This document shows positions 1-11,484 of a stretch of DNA of 64,000 bases, one piece after another. Position 1 is the first letter of the stretch. The number at the start of each line of letters is the position of its first letter. Location of the stretch: assembly GCF_000002865.3 (NCBI RefSeq), contig NW_001865051.1:117642-181641 (forward strand), written 5' to 3'. Origin of the DNA: Monosiga brevicollis MX1 (taxonomy: Eukaryota > Opisthokonta > Choanoflagellata > Craspedida > Salpingoecidae). The position numbers were made by a program, and so were the translations under genes. The notes under the pieces are model-generated. The model did not search any database. It was given only the letters and a program-made list of their open reading frames with translations, and was not told the DNA's origin.

Positions 1-752
1 CGTGCCCGAAGACTAGTCCGCCCGCTTCAAGCTCTCTTAACCCCAGCCTACTCACTCGATGTTGATTCGATGATTAGCACAATCGGTGTTTCATACTCCC
101 ACGTTAGTTTGTGTGGCTGTGCTCGTTGTAGTTGTGGTGTCCCCCTTTGCCTGATGTGGTTTGTCATTGCATTGAATTGAACGCGATGACCATCTTCTCG
201 TGTACCCCAGCGTCGTGTGATGCGAGGTGCCAATTTGCGATGTTGTTGACAACTGTTTGCAAAATTGATTGAGGAGTCGTCTAATAAAAAAGGATTGCGG
301 AGGGGAGGGTGTATGTTTTATTTGGCTTTTGTGGTATTTTTAACTTCCTGTCTGGCTTTGCTGAGAGCCGCTTTTGGACTCAAAATGAAATGAAAAGAAA
401 CCGGGCCACCCAGTGCATGCGCTCAGGCAGTCGTGGCCACGTTCTAAGTGAGCGGAAATGAACGATCAGATCGGTACTCTAGACCGTGCACCAAGGTGTG
501 CATTCCAAAAGAGGAGAGCTGAATAGGTTGAAACGCGGTTCAACATACCATCATGATCTGCGAAACCGTCGCAACTTGATCCGGAGGCCCGCAGACATGG
601 ACCGGAATGACGGTGAGCGCTATTGAGTCGGACAAAAGAAAGGCATCCACCGGCACGTCAGGTCAGAAACATGTTGGCATTTAAGACAAGAAACGAGGCC
701 AGCCAGCTGTGGTTTCGTTTCCTGTTTTTATTTTTTTTTCCAAAGCGCGCGG

Positions 753-833
753 NGGGGGGGGGGGGGGGGGGGGAAAAAAAAAANNNNNNNNNNNNNNNNN
801 NNNNNNNNNNNNNNNNNNNNNNNNNNNNNNNNN
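753..833. other. Assembly gap bordered by homopolymers
   Basis: A single N at 753 lies inside a poly-G run. That run is followed by poly-A and then 50 Ns (784-833). Low-quality homopolymers next to a fixed-length N block indicate a sequencing gap rather than biology. Confidence 0.95.
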
Positions 834-1280
834 TTGTTTGTGCGTTCGTGCGTTTGCTTCCAAGAGACAGACGTCTCGGCCCCCTCGAAGTAAGCCTTTC
901 AGCTGGCGCCCACACCCGAGTGATGCCTGAATGTTGCTTGTGCCTTGAAGCCTCCACACCCGACGCACCAGAACGTCTGACATTTTCAGAAGCCCACAGC
1001 TCATGCGCAACGCTGGATCAAAGGGACAAACGTAACCTCGTGCCAAAAGGTGGGAATAGAAGACTTCAAGGTATTTTTAAGGATAAAGTAATACAGAAAC
1101 AGCCTGTCAATTCGGCGCCAACTAGCCGTTGCGCGCCAAAACTTGACCGTTATGGCGCTGGCGACGCTGAATTGTCAGCACGACACAACGGCCTCACCGT
1201 TGTCAATTTGATTTTATAGAGGTAGATTATACTTTACCTGCCGCCCTGGTTTTGTCTGACAAGACACCACCAGTTGCATC

Positions 1281-1366
1281 AGTCTCTCTCTCTCTCTCTC
1301 TTTTGCGAATTTTCTCTCTCTCTCTGTTTTCGCAGGTGTGTGTGTGTGTGCGTGTGTGTGTGTGTG
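1281..1366 (+). repeat. (CT)n then (GT)n microsatellite upstream of the P4H gene
   Basis: Interrupted CT dinucleotides run to about 1325, followed by GT dinucleotides to about 1366. The tract lies about 210-295 bases before the ATG at 1576, with pyrimidines on the coding strand. It is one of nine such tracts upstream of genes in this window. Confidence 0.85.
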
Positions 1367-1575
1367 ATCGCAGTGGCGCTCGTCGCGTCGGCGCCTCGCC
1401 GCTCGATCCCTCCTCCACTTTTTGGAATTTGCTCGGGCACGTCCCTCATCAGCGCCCTCGCACTCGCATTCGCATTCACACATTCACATTTACATTCTTC
1501 GCCGCCTGCAGAGACCGTTGGTATCCGGCTTGACGGTATCTCGACAGTTGGCCAAAGTTGTTGCGAGTGGCCACC

Positions 1576-3177
1576 ATGAGCTCTCGCGCCGTGCTGGAGC
1601 ACGGCGCTACAGTGCTGCTGGGGCTGTCCCTTCTCTTAGTCTTTCTCCGCCCCAGCCCGACCTACGTTGATGACGCGCCCATCAAGAAGACGGTGATCCA
1701 CCATGCCAAGCTTCACGTCCCGGCGCCCGACGCCGCGGCTCCCCAGGTCAGCGCTGGCACCCGCATAACGCGACACGCCGCGCCCGGTGATGCGAGCCAA
1801 ACTGACCCGTGCTTCTTGATTGTGGTCAGCCCGCCCAAAAGCTGGCCTCAAACACCAAAACTCAGAATCTCAATCAGTACATGCGCCGTGGCGTCGAGGC
1901 TGGCTGGACCAAGGGTGATTTTGGTTCGAATCTTCCGCCATCTTCGCCTCCCTCCCCCCTTGGGACCCAAGCCAACTCGACTCACTTGAGTCGGCTTTTT
2001 TTTTTTTTTTTTTTTTGTTTGTTTTGTTTTTTGCTGCTGTTTGCAGCTATCGTCACCGCAGAGGATGTCGTCTCACAAAACAATGCCCGGGTCCTCGTGC
2101 AAGACCCCCTCGTGCTCGAGTTTGATGACTTTGTTACCCAGGCCGAAATCGACGCCCTTCTCGGTTTGTGCCTGCCCCAACCGCCTCGCAGGCTGCCCTC
2201 TCTAGCCGTCAGCCGCGCCGTCGCCACCACGAATGAGTTCTCATTTGACCACAACCAAATCCTTGCAGTCTTGGCTGAGCCCTCTTTCGCCCAATCAACG
2301 GGGGGTCTGGAACGCTCCGTGACCTCGTACCGCACCAGCTCCACCGCTTGTATGAGGCCACTTGCGCAGAAACTGGCCCGATGCCCTGTTTTGGCTCGTA
2401 AACACATGTCATCTTGCGGCGTGCTCATCTGTGGCCCCTTCGCGGTCAACGTGCAGGGTTGATGGATGATGAGATGGCAGTCAATGCAACGGCCGCCACC
2501 ATCGTGCGTCAGCTGGAGGAGCGCATTGGCAAGCTCGTGGGCCTGCCCGTCGTCAACCAAGAACACTTTCAAGTGCTGCGCTACAACAACAACCAGTATT
2601 ACCGAGTTCACAACGATCTCATCGATGAACAGGTACCGCGGCTGACGCGCACTGGCCCTTGAACTCCTGACCGCGCCATGGGCGACTCACTACGCTGTTC
2701 GTTTAGTATGACATGCCGTGCGGGCCGCGCGTGCTCACCTTGTTCATCTACCTCAACGATGTGCCGGCTGGCGGCGAAACCTCTTTTACGCGCCTCGGCC
2801 TTGCTGTCAAGCCCAAGTCCGCCCCGCGACACCTCGCTTCGCCCACGCCCCTCACCCACCTAGCCCAACGCAAATTGGCACTGATGGTTTTACCTGCCCC
2901 TGCTTCTCTTCATCCAATGCTGTCGCAGAAAGGGCAAAGCTGTTCTTTGGTACTCGGTCACCAATGACCTTGAGCCTGAAGAGCGCACCGACCACGAGGC
3001 TCGCCCCGTGAAACAAGGCACCAAGTGAGTCGGCATGCGCGCCTCGCCGGCGTTGGCACGCTGACTGAACTTGATCTCACGTGCACTTTTTGTGCCCATG
3101 GATGTAGATACGCAGCCAACAAGTGGATCCATGTCGGCAATTTTGTCGACAATTGGCGCCACGGCAACACTGGTTAA
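1576..3177 (+). CDS. Prolyl 4-hydroxylase (2-oxoglutarate/Fe(II) dioxygenase), membrane anchored
   Basis: Hydroxylates prolines using Fe(II), 2-oxoglutarate and O2, probably in the secretory pathway. Model: exons 1576-1746, 1830-1914, 2047-2163, 2269-2349, 2457-2632, 2707-2816, 2929-3024 and 3108-3177, giving 301 residues. The start has a good context (gccaccATGa). Residues about 10-26 form a hydrophobic segment (LLGLSLLLVFL) fitting a signal anchor. The motif RTSSTAWL occurs before the core. The iron ligands are visible as H203-x-D205 (HNDLIDEQ) and H269, with K279 at the expected ten-residue spacing as the 2-oxoglutarate lysine. FIYLNDVPAGGET and NKWIH are family hallmarks. No peptide-substrate-binding domain of the collagen P4H alpha type is present, so it resembles the short P4H proteins of plants and protists. 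The first two exons are the least certain. A T-rich run sits in intron 2. Confidence 0.92.
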
Positions 3178-3455
3178 GATGAAACTTCAGCAAGTCATGT
3201 TGCGCCCGCCCAAAAATAGCCCTACACCAGTTGACTGTTTCCACGAGTAGAACGGCCCTGGAAGTGGAAAAGGAGGATCGTTGTACCAATTCATCGCCAG
3301 GTGAAACCATGCAATTTGAAGTTCAACACAACCCCCTGGCTCTGCCAAGGATCGACTTGACTTTATTCAACTCAAGCCTGGTTGGATGCACCATCCAGAA
3401 GCAACAGCAAGAAACCAAAGTCGTGGGAAACACACACCACATACACACACACAAC

Positions 3456-3457
3456 AC

Positions 3458-3499
<42 letters not shown>

Positions 3500-3500
3500 G
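3456..3500. repeat. (CAA)n trinucleotide repeat between convergent genes
   Basis: About 14 CAA units follow a CA-rich stretch, within the roughly 370-base space between the 3' ends of the P4H and IFRD genes. It is probably untranslated. The long poly-Gln, poly-Thr and poly-Cys frames here are repeat artefacts. Confidence 0.9.
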
Positions 3501-3545
3501 GACCGGAAACTTGGGGTCATGACAGGCAAAGGAAGACAAAAAAAT

Positions 3546-5767
3546 TTAAAAGCCGTCGTCCCATTTATCGGACCGTGCAGCCCGTCGATCTGCCTGACGG
3601 TTCAGACGGTTGTCCTCACGTATTGCCTTGAGGTTGGCCTTATCTTCGCGACTCAGAGCCTGCGGCACAAGCTGCACGGGGCCCAATCCCAAAAGATCCC
3701 GCACCACTTGATTGTGGCGCAAATGGTGTTGCATGCCGCCACGCAGGACAGCCCGGACGTTGTCGAGGATCATGTACTCGGACCACGAGTCGAGAACCAC
3801 TGTCTCCGAGTGACCCAGTGCAAGGCGTGTGCTCGGGCAACGCCCCGTTTCAATGCCCTCGAGCAGCTGGCGAAACTTGAGTCGCTGCTCCTTGAGGTCC
3901 TTTTTCGACTATTGGGGCACAACCACCAACCCACCAATGGCAAGTGAGGACGGGAATGAAGGGCCCTTGTAAACAAGCTAGAACGGCGAAAGAGCGCCGA
4001 AATACGTACCTTGCCCTTGTTGCTCTCCTTGGCATAGGCCTGGAACACGCGGGCGACGTCGTCCATGCCCTCGGCCGGAACTTCATGGGCCTCCAGTTGA
4101 GCCTACAGGAGCATTCCAAGCCCGTTGCACATGAGGGCCGGTCAAGCAGCTTGATCAAAGGCATCGAAACAAGGTGCCCACCCCCGTCAACGCACATCAT
4201 TGAGAAGAACGAGCGCCCGGGCAGCCGCAAATAGGACGTTGCGGTCTGTGCCCGTCTCGCCAATGATGCGATGGAAAAAGTGCGACAGCCTGCGTGTGCA
4301 GCGGGGGCGTGAGTCAAAGAGTCTTCCCGCGGGCAGCGAGTCACCAACAAACCACCCTGGACCAAGCCTGGCCCACAGAAACAGGGTTACGTACTTGTGT
4401 GCCACCTTGCAGGCATCATGTGAGGATAGCTTGATGAGCAAGAGAGACCAGGCCTCGATGCAAATGGCAATCAAGCTGGCCTCTTGATCATCGTCGGTAA
4501 AGACGTCACTCAGGAGCTGGGGAGCGAGCATATGGCATGTAAGAGGGGGACAGCTGACACTGTGCCCGGATGGAACGCAGGCAACCGGCTCAAAGGGGTG
4601 GCGAACCCACCTCCATCTGCTCCTCAATGTCATCGCCATGTAACTCGCTGACAAAGGACATAATCGCAAGCGTCACGGCCATCTATACAACGGGTGGTGC
4701 CCCAAACAATCAGTTCAGCGTTTGAACCCCTTCTGTGGCATCCGGCTTGAGAAGACACGAGTGTGGCGCTGCGTTTGAATCAGGCTCATGTGCCCATGTT
4801 GAAGAGACACGGGGCGAGCGCACCTGGCTACGGGGCTCGGTATCCAAAGACGGATCCAACATGGAGTCTTCACAGCGGTTGCGCAGCTGCTCATAGTAGG
4901 CTTCCATGTCTTCAACTACGGGCTGAGCAACAGATGGGCGTGCGTTGATTGATGCCACTGCAAGAGACTTCCAGCAGGTAAAGGGAAGGCTCGGTCGGAA
5001 GGGTTTGGTTGGAAAAGAAGCCTGAAAGAGTCTTTGTCGTGTTGTCACTTTGCAGCAGGGCCTACCTGCAGGTGCAGCAGGGTAATGATGTGAAAGGTTT
5101 TGGCCATGTGATCTGCTGACTTGGCGGCCTTGCGCAGCACGTCCATCAGGTCACCCAGTCTGTGGGGCAGCGTGGAGTGAGATGTGTTTTATTTTACGTG
5201 TTAGTTTTGTTTTGATACTAAAGCATGACAGGCGTGGGCCGATTCAGAAGCCAGCTTGACGGTGACGCTTGGGGACGCACCGCGATGAGAGAACTTCTTC
5301 CGGATAGACATAGCGAGACAGGAGGTCGGCCAGGCTCTCCAAGCCTCGGGCGCGAGCCTCGCTCCTAGAATGTGGGCAAGGGACGCGAGTTTAGAAATGG
5401 GGAAGAGAGGACCAAGTCGACAAGCAGGTCCAAGACAAGGCAGAACGGGTGTGTCAAAAGGTCCGTCGGTGGGGTGGGGCAGATGCGTACCGCTTGGCCT
5501 CAATGTCGGAGATGGCTTGCAGAAGCGGGGTCTCAAGGTCCAGACCACCCTCATCGTAGTCGGAGGTCGTACTGAGATGTGAGACGGAGCTCATGATGCT
5601 CCGCACGTCATCGTCATCTGCGTCCAATGAAGATGAAAAAGACCGAGGCCATCATGGTAAGCACCCCACAGCACACGACATAAGCAGCGGAGGGTAAGTG
5701 GGCCACACTGGGGTGCACGCCTGGTGGGGCAGGGAGCAGGTCAGCGGCACGCACCGTCGTAGGCCAT
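3546..5767 (-). CDS. IFRD: Interferon-related developmental regulator (IFRD) family protein
   Basis: Homologue of animal IFRD1/IFRD2, an armadillo-like repeat protein linked to transcriptional co-regulation and, for IFRD2, to translationally silent ribosomes (family knowledge). Exons on the minus strand are 5755-5767, 5491-5617, 5281-5364, 5066-5159, 4824-4967, 4611-4682, 4395-4516, 4196-4289, 4010-4102 and 3546-3908. All phases close. The N-terminal part reads SDYDEGGLDLETPLLQAI and ends in an acidic/helical repeat region. The C-terminal exon is diagnostic: SKKDLKEQRLKFRQLLEGIE, then VLDSWSEYMILDNVRAVL and GLGPVQLV match the conserved IFRD C-terminal domain. Exon 5 has a competing acceptor at 4959, but only 4967 keeps frame with exon 4. 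The first exon is only 13 bases. The upstream GA tract (CT on the coding strand) may be part of its promoter. Confidence 0.9.
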
Positions 5768-6715
5768 GGTGAACAAGTCACCGCCGTCAAGGCCACGTAT
5801 GGCAAGCACGAGGCGTGTCACCAACAATTCGAGCGTCGCGTACACTCAATGAACGCAAGAGCAGCCGTACACTCAATCAATCACCGACGCAACGTCGCCG
5901 TGACTACCACGGCAGAAGTAGCAAAGCCAAGAAAGCTCAACAGCCGAGCAGCCAAGAAGCAGCAAATTCAGCAAGAAGCGACGACCAGCTGCACGTCCAA
6001 CAAGTTGAGAGAGAGAAATACGACAGAGAGACAGAGAGACAGAGAGACAGAGACAGAGAGACAGAGAGACAGAGAGACAGAGACAGAGAGATTTTGAGAG
6101 AGTTCGAGAGGGTAAGAGGGAGTTTAAGCGAGTTTGAGAGAGTCAGAGACAGAGATAGAGAGAGAGAGAGACAAAGACAGAGATAGAGAGACAGAGAGAC
6201 AGATAGACAGACAGAGACACACACACACAACAAAAACAACACGATGTGTGATGATGGGCGTTGTGCTTTGGCAGTGTAGGTTCATGTGTGTGAGGGCAGG
6301 AGCATAAGGTGTTGGGAGGACACGGACATGGCATGGCCACAAACCTGGCATCTGGCACCGAGCACCGGGCACCAGGCACTGGGCTCGCTCGTCTGCACCG
6401 AGGTCTTGTTGATGGCTGGCGCTGCCATCGATGCCGTTGGTGTGTGTGATCACATGCAGGGTATGGAGACTCAACGTTACTTAGCCCTTGACGCTGTTCC
6501 CACGTGTATAGCAATATGGCGCTGAGAGTAAGCTCCACACAGCTTACATCATGGCAATCACAGTATATGAATGCAGTGACAATAACCGAAACTAGTGCAG
6601 TGACGCAACACACAGGCAGAAAAAAACCGTCTGATATATATTGCTGACATTGTCGTCGGATGAATTTCTCTCTCTTTTGAATTTTTTTTTATTTTTTATT
6701 TTTTGGTGAATTTTG
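5768..6715. other. Divergent intergenic region between IFRD and XPNPEP3
   Basis: About 950 bases separate the two divergent start codons. The region holds a long GA/CAGA tract and a T-rich stretch just before the XPNPEP3 start. I find no convincing coding sequence. It is the obvious place for a shared or paired promoter. Confidence 0.6.
6007..6215 (-). repeat. (GA)n/(CAGA)n microsatellite upstream of IFRD
   Basis: Long interrupted purine tract on the plus strand, reading (CT)n in the direction of IFRD transcription. It begins about 240 bases upstream of the IFRD ATG and ends about 500 bases before the divergent XPNPEP3 start. Confidence 0.9.
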
Positions 6716-8884
6716 ATGGAAATGGCGGCGGTGCGACTCGGTGCGGCGCGGCTGCGGGCAGCCGAGGCGTCGATATGGCAGGCTGCGATATCAACAGCAT
6801 GCTCGATGCAAAGTAGGTGTGTCAGTGCTAGGACAGTATGGGATCCTCGTTGCCCGGTCTCTCGCAGCATGAGCATTCAGGCCATCCACACAGCCCATGG
6901 TCAGTCTCGAGTCCCACAGCTTTCCTGCCCCTTGTCCCTTGTTGCCCATATCAATCCCAGTCCCGTGCAGCCCATGCCAATCAACTCACGACAGGGCTGG
7001 CCTCTTGATTTGCAGCCGAGGCCAACAAGATTGCCACAAAGCCGTTTCCTGCCGAAGAATATCATGCTCGGCGATCTGCGCTGGCCAACATCTTGCCACC
7101 CAACTCGCTGGTGCTCGTGGCAGCCAACACGCTCCGATATGCCAGCCACGACATCCCCTATCGCTTTCGCCAGGTCGGTGCCCACCATTCATCAGCAATG
7201 CCTCACATCTGTACTCGTGCACCAATTGCAGCAAGTCCACCCTGCCCCAGGCAGGCATTGACAAACCCTGTTTCCCGCTTCACCCACTCGCAGAACAGCA
7301 ACCTGGCATACCTGGCCCCTTTGCCCGAGCCCGATGGTCTCTTTATTCTGCGCACGGACGCTGCGCGCCGAGTGATTCACACTGCTTTGGGCGTGCTGCG
7401 CAAGGACCCACACCGAGAGCTCTGGGATGGCCATCGCATTGGGCCCGATGCAGCTCCGGCCCTGATGCATGTCGACCAAGCCGTCGTGGCCGGTGCGAAT
7501 CTGCTTTGAGGCGCTGTCTCGTCCCGCGCTCGGCCAGCTCTGACCCTCAACCACCATTGCAAAATGTTGCCATTGCAGAACTACCCGTGCTGCTGGAGAC
7601 GGTGGCACCACACTTGACGGATTGTAGTGGCATTTATGTGCACATGGGCGATGCGACACCGACGGCCTGTGCTGGCCTCCTGACGCAGCTGCGGTCACAA
7701 TGTCCCAATCAGCCCATTCAGGAGGTGGCGCCTTACCTCGCCCGGCTACGATCCGTCAAATCGCCTCGCGAAATTGTACATCTGGCTGCTGCGGGCCGCG
7801 CCTCTGCGTTGGCCATGAACCAGACCTTTGCACGCCTGGCCGAGTTGAGCTCGGAATGGGAAGTCGACGCGTCTCTTGAATTCGCCTATCGACGCCTCGG
7901 GTGTCAGGGCCATGCTTACCCACCCGTTGTGGCCGCGGGCGAGCACGCCCTAACCCTCCACTACGTCACCAACGACGCACCGCTGCGCGCCGGTGATCTG
8001 CTGCTGGTGGACGCCGGTGCCGAGCGGGCCGGCTACAACGCTGACATAACCCGCACCGTCCCCATTAGTGGACGCTTTTCCGATGCGCAGGCCGAGCTGT
8101 ATGACGCAGTCCTGCGCGTGCAGACGCGCTGCCTCGAACTCTTGATGTGGGGCGAAGCGCGCAATCTGATGCAGCTGCACCAGCAGTCCGCACGCATGGT
8201 GGTTGAGGAGGGCAAGCGCCTCGGTCTGCTCTCTTCTCGTGCTACAGCTTCTGATGCACGCTCGCTCATGCCGCATTCCATCGGTCACCACCTTGGCCTG
8301 GACGTGCATGACCCTGGCTCGCCCGTTGAACCCCTCAGCCCCAACAGCGTGGTTACGGTTGAACCCGGTTCGTCCTGCGCACGCTTGTGGCGGCATGCCT
8401 GTGGAAATGTGGGGAAGATGTGAAGGGTGATGAGCATGAATTACAGTCGCATACAAGGTGCATCATTCTCATGACGGACTAACCCCTGCCCTTCATGCCA
8501 GGCATTTATGTCCCCAATAGCGACGCCTTTCCCAAAGCGTACGTGCACGGCTGTGCAAAAGCGGTGCAATGAAAACGGCTCTTATTCATCGCAAATGTTG
8601 TGCATGGCAACTTTCTGTCAAGTAGATACCGCGGCATCGGCATCCGCATCGAAGATAACGTGGTCATTGGTGGGGCTACCGAAGGCCTGCAGGACCTCAC
8701 CAAGAACTGCTACAAGGTGCGCGCATGTACAATGTTGGTTGGTCCCCCACGGACTCGGCTTGGCTTGAACCTCATACCATGATGTGTTGGATACTTGAAT
8801 CCGGCGGACCGGCGACCGCGCGTCCAGACCATTGCAGACATTGAAGCCAACATGCATCGCTCACCGGCCTCGACCAAGCCATGA
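6716..8884 (+). CDS. XPNPEP3: Xaa-Pro aminopeptidase, XPNPEP3/AMPP type
   Basis: Metallopeptidase of the M24B family that removes N-terminal residues preceding proline; animal XPNPEP3 is mainly mitochondrial. Exons: 6716-6816, 6868-6899, 7016-7173, 7294-7492, 7579-8367, 8502-8538, 8623-8716 and 8828-8884. The N-terminus (MEMAAVRLGAARLRAAEAS) is basic and amphipathic, fitting a mitochondrial presequence. The aminopeptidase-P N domain is clear (SHDIPYRFRQNSNLAYL, DPHRELWDGHRIGP). The pita-bread domain supplies the dinuclear metal ligands: Asp in LLLVDAG, Asp in NADITRT, His in HSIGHHLG, Glu in TVEPG and Glu in RIEDNVV. The C-terminal KTIADIEANM matches the family end. The final acceptor was chosen at 8827 because it keeps phase; an AG ten bases downstream breaks the frame. 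Confidence 0.93.
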
Positions 8885-9487
8885 GCCAAATGCCTCGATT
8901 CCGTTTCATCTACTCTCCCCTATTCTCCTGTTTTTTAGCTTGGCAATTGACATGGAAAATCTCAGCACAAGTGTGCCTTTTGTTCGATCTTCGGCGCACA
9001 GACTACTCCCATGAGTGTTCTGCCCAAGGAACCCAAGTTGACAGACATGGTCGCACCAATTGCCCCCACCTCATGACCCTTGAAAGTCCCTGTCAGAGGA
9101 AGAAAACGCGCTCTCTCTCTCACTCTCACTTTGTTATCACTTTTCTCTCTCTCTCTGTCTCTCTGTCTCTCTCTCTCTCTCTGTTGTGCTTTTCCTTTGT
9201 ATACCTTTCTCTTTCTCATATCTATCTCTCTCTCTCTCAAAAAACTCTCAAACTCTCTTTTCTCTTCTCCCAGTGATCTTTTCTCTCTCTCATTCATTTC
9301 TCATTTCTCTCTTCTCTCTTCTCTCTCTTTCTCTCTCTCTCTTTGTTGGTTTGGATGTTTTTGTTTCTGGAGCAAAAAGGCGAAATCGTGAGCGAAACGG
9401 CAGCGCACGGGAGGATGGAATTGCCCCGTCTTGACTCACACCAGTCATCGATTCCTGATGCTTGATAGGCAGGGATCAACCGACACC
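8885..9487. other. Intergenic region with long CT tract
   Basis: Space between XPNPEP3 and the Mpo1-type gene. Apart from the (CT)n-rich tract at about 9113-9345 I see no gene or structured element. Confidence 0.6.
9113..9345 (+). repeat. Interrupted (CT)n tract upstream of the Mpo1-type gene
   Basis: Mostly CT and CTT runs on the coding strand, ending about 140 bases before the ATG at 9488. Frames through it give only low-complexity Leu/Ser peptides. Confidence 0.85.
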
Positions 9488-10677
9488 ATGGGCTTGGCCG
9501 ATCTTTTCAATGTGGAAAATCAACTGGGATTTTACGCCCAGGTTGGTGTCGCCCGTGCCACCGATGCAAGCTCGAGAGCTGTGGCGCAAGCGTGCACGCA
9601 GGTCATTGGAAAAGGGCAGCAGGTCACTTGTTTGAACGGGAAATGCTCTGTGTTGGCTCGTTGAACGTGCCTTGCCCCTGCTTCCTGTGCGCGCTTGTAC
9701 CGGGTGCTGGTTTAGTATCACCACCAAAAGTGGAACTTTGCTCTCCACGTCGTGGGTGTGCCCCTCCTGCTCTGGAGCGGTATCGCCATGGTCAGCCCCC
9801 TCTGGATCTCAAGCGTACGTTCCTGGTTCAAGGCGCCACCCCGGTCCAGCTGCTCTCCCAGGAATACTTTGCCGTTGCTTCTACTTTTGACTGCACTCGG
9901 CATGGGCCACTCACGGCGCATGGACCTGCGCGCAGGTCCCCACCCCCATTGCCGAGTTTGCTGCCCAGATTGGACTTGACAACTTCCGCATCTCCTTGGG
10001 ATCCATTGGTGCGCCTCTTTGCCACTCAGCCCGTGTGCCATGCGTGGGTGCGCGCTTGCCTTGGTGACGTTTGGCAGACTCATGACGCTTGCCTGATCCG
10101 GTGAAACAATGGCAGTGGCGGCCGTGTATGCCGCTGGCTACCTTGCCATGGAGCCCGTGGCCGGCAGCATCGCCTCCATCTGCCTCCTCTATGGCTCCAA
10201 CTGCGCTCTCAACTATGCCACCACGGAACCCAACGCCATGATCAAGCTCGGCGCTCTCCATGCGAGCTGGTAAGTTGAGTTGAGCCACCCATACGCCAGC
10301 TTCTGGTGCCCATTCATGCCCCAGTATTCTGCTCCTTGTGTTGGATGCTCATGCTTGAACACGGCTGCCACAGCTGGGCCATGCAATTTTTCGGCCACTT
10401 TGTGTTTGAGGGCCGTGCTCCCGCGCTTTTTGACAACCTGTTTCAGTCTCTCTACCTGGCCCCTCTCTTTGTGCTCCTGGAGATCATGTTCATGTTTGGT
10501 TACCGTCCCGGTTGGTGCCACTCGCCCCGGTTACCCCAGTTTGTTGTTTCGCGCTTGCACTCACCACCACCACTGCCGCCACCGCCACCAACCTCTTGAC
10601 GGCCAGATCTGTCCAAGAGCATCTACGACAATGCCGAACGGGACATCAAGAACTGGAAGGCAAGCAAGTCGAAGTAA
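9488..10677 (+). CDS. MPO1: Mpo1/YGL010w-type (DUF962) membrane protein
   Basis: Member of the DUF962 family. Yeast Mpo1 is an ER Fe(II)-dependent dioxygenase in alpha-oxidation of 2-hydroxy fatty acids from phytosphingosine (family knowledge). Exons: 9488-9541, 9716-9814, 9936-10008, 10116-10269, 10374-10510 and 10607-10677. All phases agree. The sequence starts MGLADLFNVENQLGFYAQYH and continues HHQKWNFALHVVGVPLLL, the family's first helix with conserved histidines. Several hydrophobic segments follow. FFGHFVFEGRAPALFDNL and GYRPDLSKSIY match the conserved C-terminal half. The start is fixed by the ATG nearest the first conserved motif. Catalytic function in this organism is inferred from family membership. 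Confidence 0.9.
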
Positions 10678-11249
10678 AGCCGTCGTTTTGCTCTGCCACC
10701 CTTCAATCGGGTCGATGGCTGCTTCTTGTTGATTTATGTTCGCTTGGCTACTGGCTGCCTCCAACGTGCTTCTGCCTGTGCTTTTTCTTTGCTTTGTTTC
10801 TATCAATCCATGCGCTTTACTCTTTCCCACGCTCAACAGCCCCTCCCCATCGAGCCAACCACTGCTCTCAAAGCCGCTGATGCTCAGCCACTCTTGCCAC
10901 GACCAGCTTGAACCCCATCCGCAAAAAATCCAGAGCCATCCGACAGCCTGCCCAAGCAATGTGCCCGTGATGCCACATCACCCTGCTGCCCACTGTTTCA
11001 CCCACTCTTGCATGCCCCACTTGACCACACCTCCATTCCCGCCACACCACACACATATCCCCCCATATACAACTATTTGCCTTTCTCATACCACACTTGC
11101 ACGCTTCATCTACCACACATGTGAATTTTTAAGCATTTTAACCTTAATAGCTTCCTCAAGCTCGTTTCTCTCTGTGTGTGTTGTGTTACACACGAGACCG
11201 TTGTGTGACACACACTCACACACGCGGCATTGTGCTCTCTCTCACTCTC

Positions 11250-11306
<57 letters not shown>

Positions 11307-11484
11307 TCTCTCGCTGCGTCTGTCGCGGGGGTGTGTGTGTCTCGTTTGCGAGTGCGCCTGGAGCTTGGCCGTGAGGAGACTGAAGCGAATCGGCTAGCCA
11401 CGGTTGGAGTTGTGGTTGGCTGGTCCAGCGAGTGGGGAGATTAGGGTTGGACGAAGCAGGCACCGCCATCAACCACCAGGCAGC
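10678..11484. other. Intergenic region, C-rich then CT repeat
   Basis: About 800 bases between the Mpo1-type and FAM210-type genes. Low-complexity, C- and CA-rich. Apart from the microsatellite at 11252-11312 I see no feature. Confidence 0.6.
11252..11312 (+). repeat. (CT)n microsatellite upstream of the FAM210-type gene
   Basis: Almost pure CT dinucleotides ending about 170 bases before the ATG at 11485, pyrimidines on the coding strand. A short GT run follows. Confidence 0.95.

Larger units (their letters stand above)
1..1575. other. Intergenic / unassigned left edge with an assembly gap
   Basis: I see no supportable gene. An AATAAA-like run lies near 281-287 and could be the 3' end of a gene lying outside the window. 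An assembly gap sits at 784-833. A (CT)n tract (about 1281-1325) is followed by a (GT)n tract (about 1336-1366) just before the prolyl hydroxylase start. The ORFs across the gap and the repeats are artefacts. Confidence 0.6.

Noticed and set aside
623-1219. ORFs of up to 198 codons on both strands around 623-1219
   Set aside because: They run through the N gap and the poly-G/poly-A borders; unknown bases create the apparent open frames.
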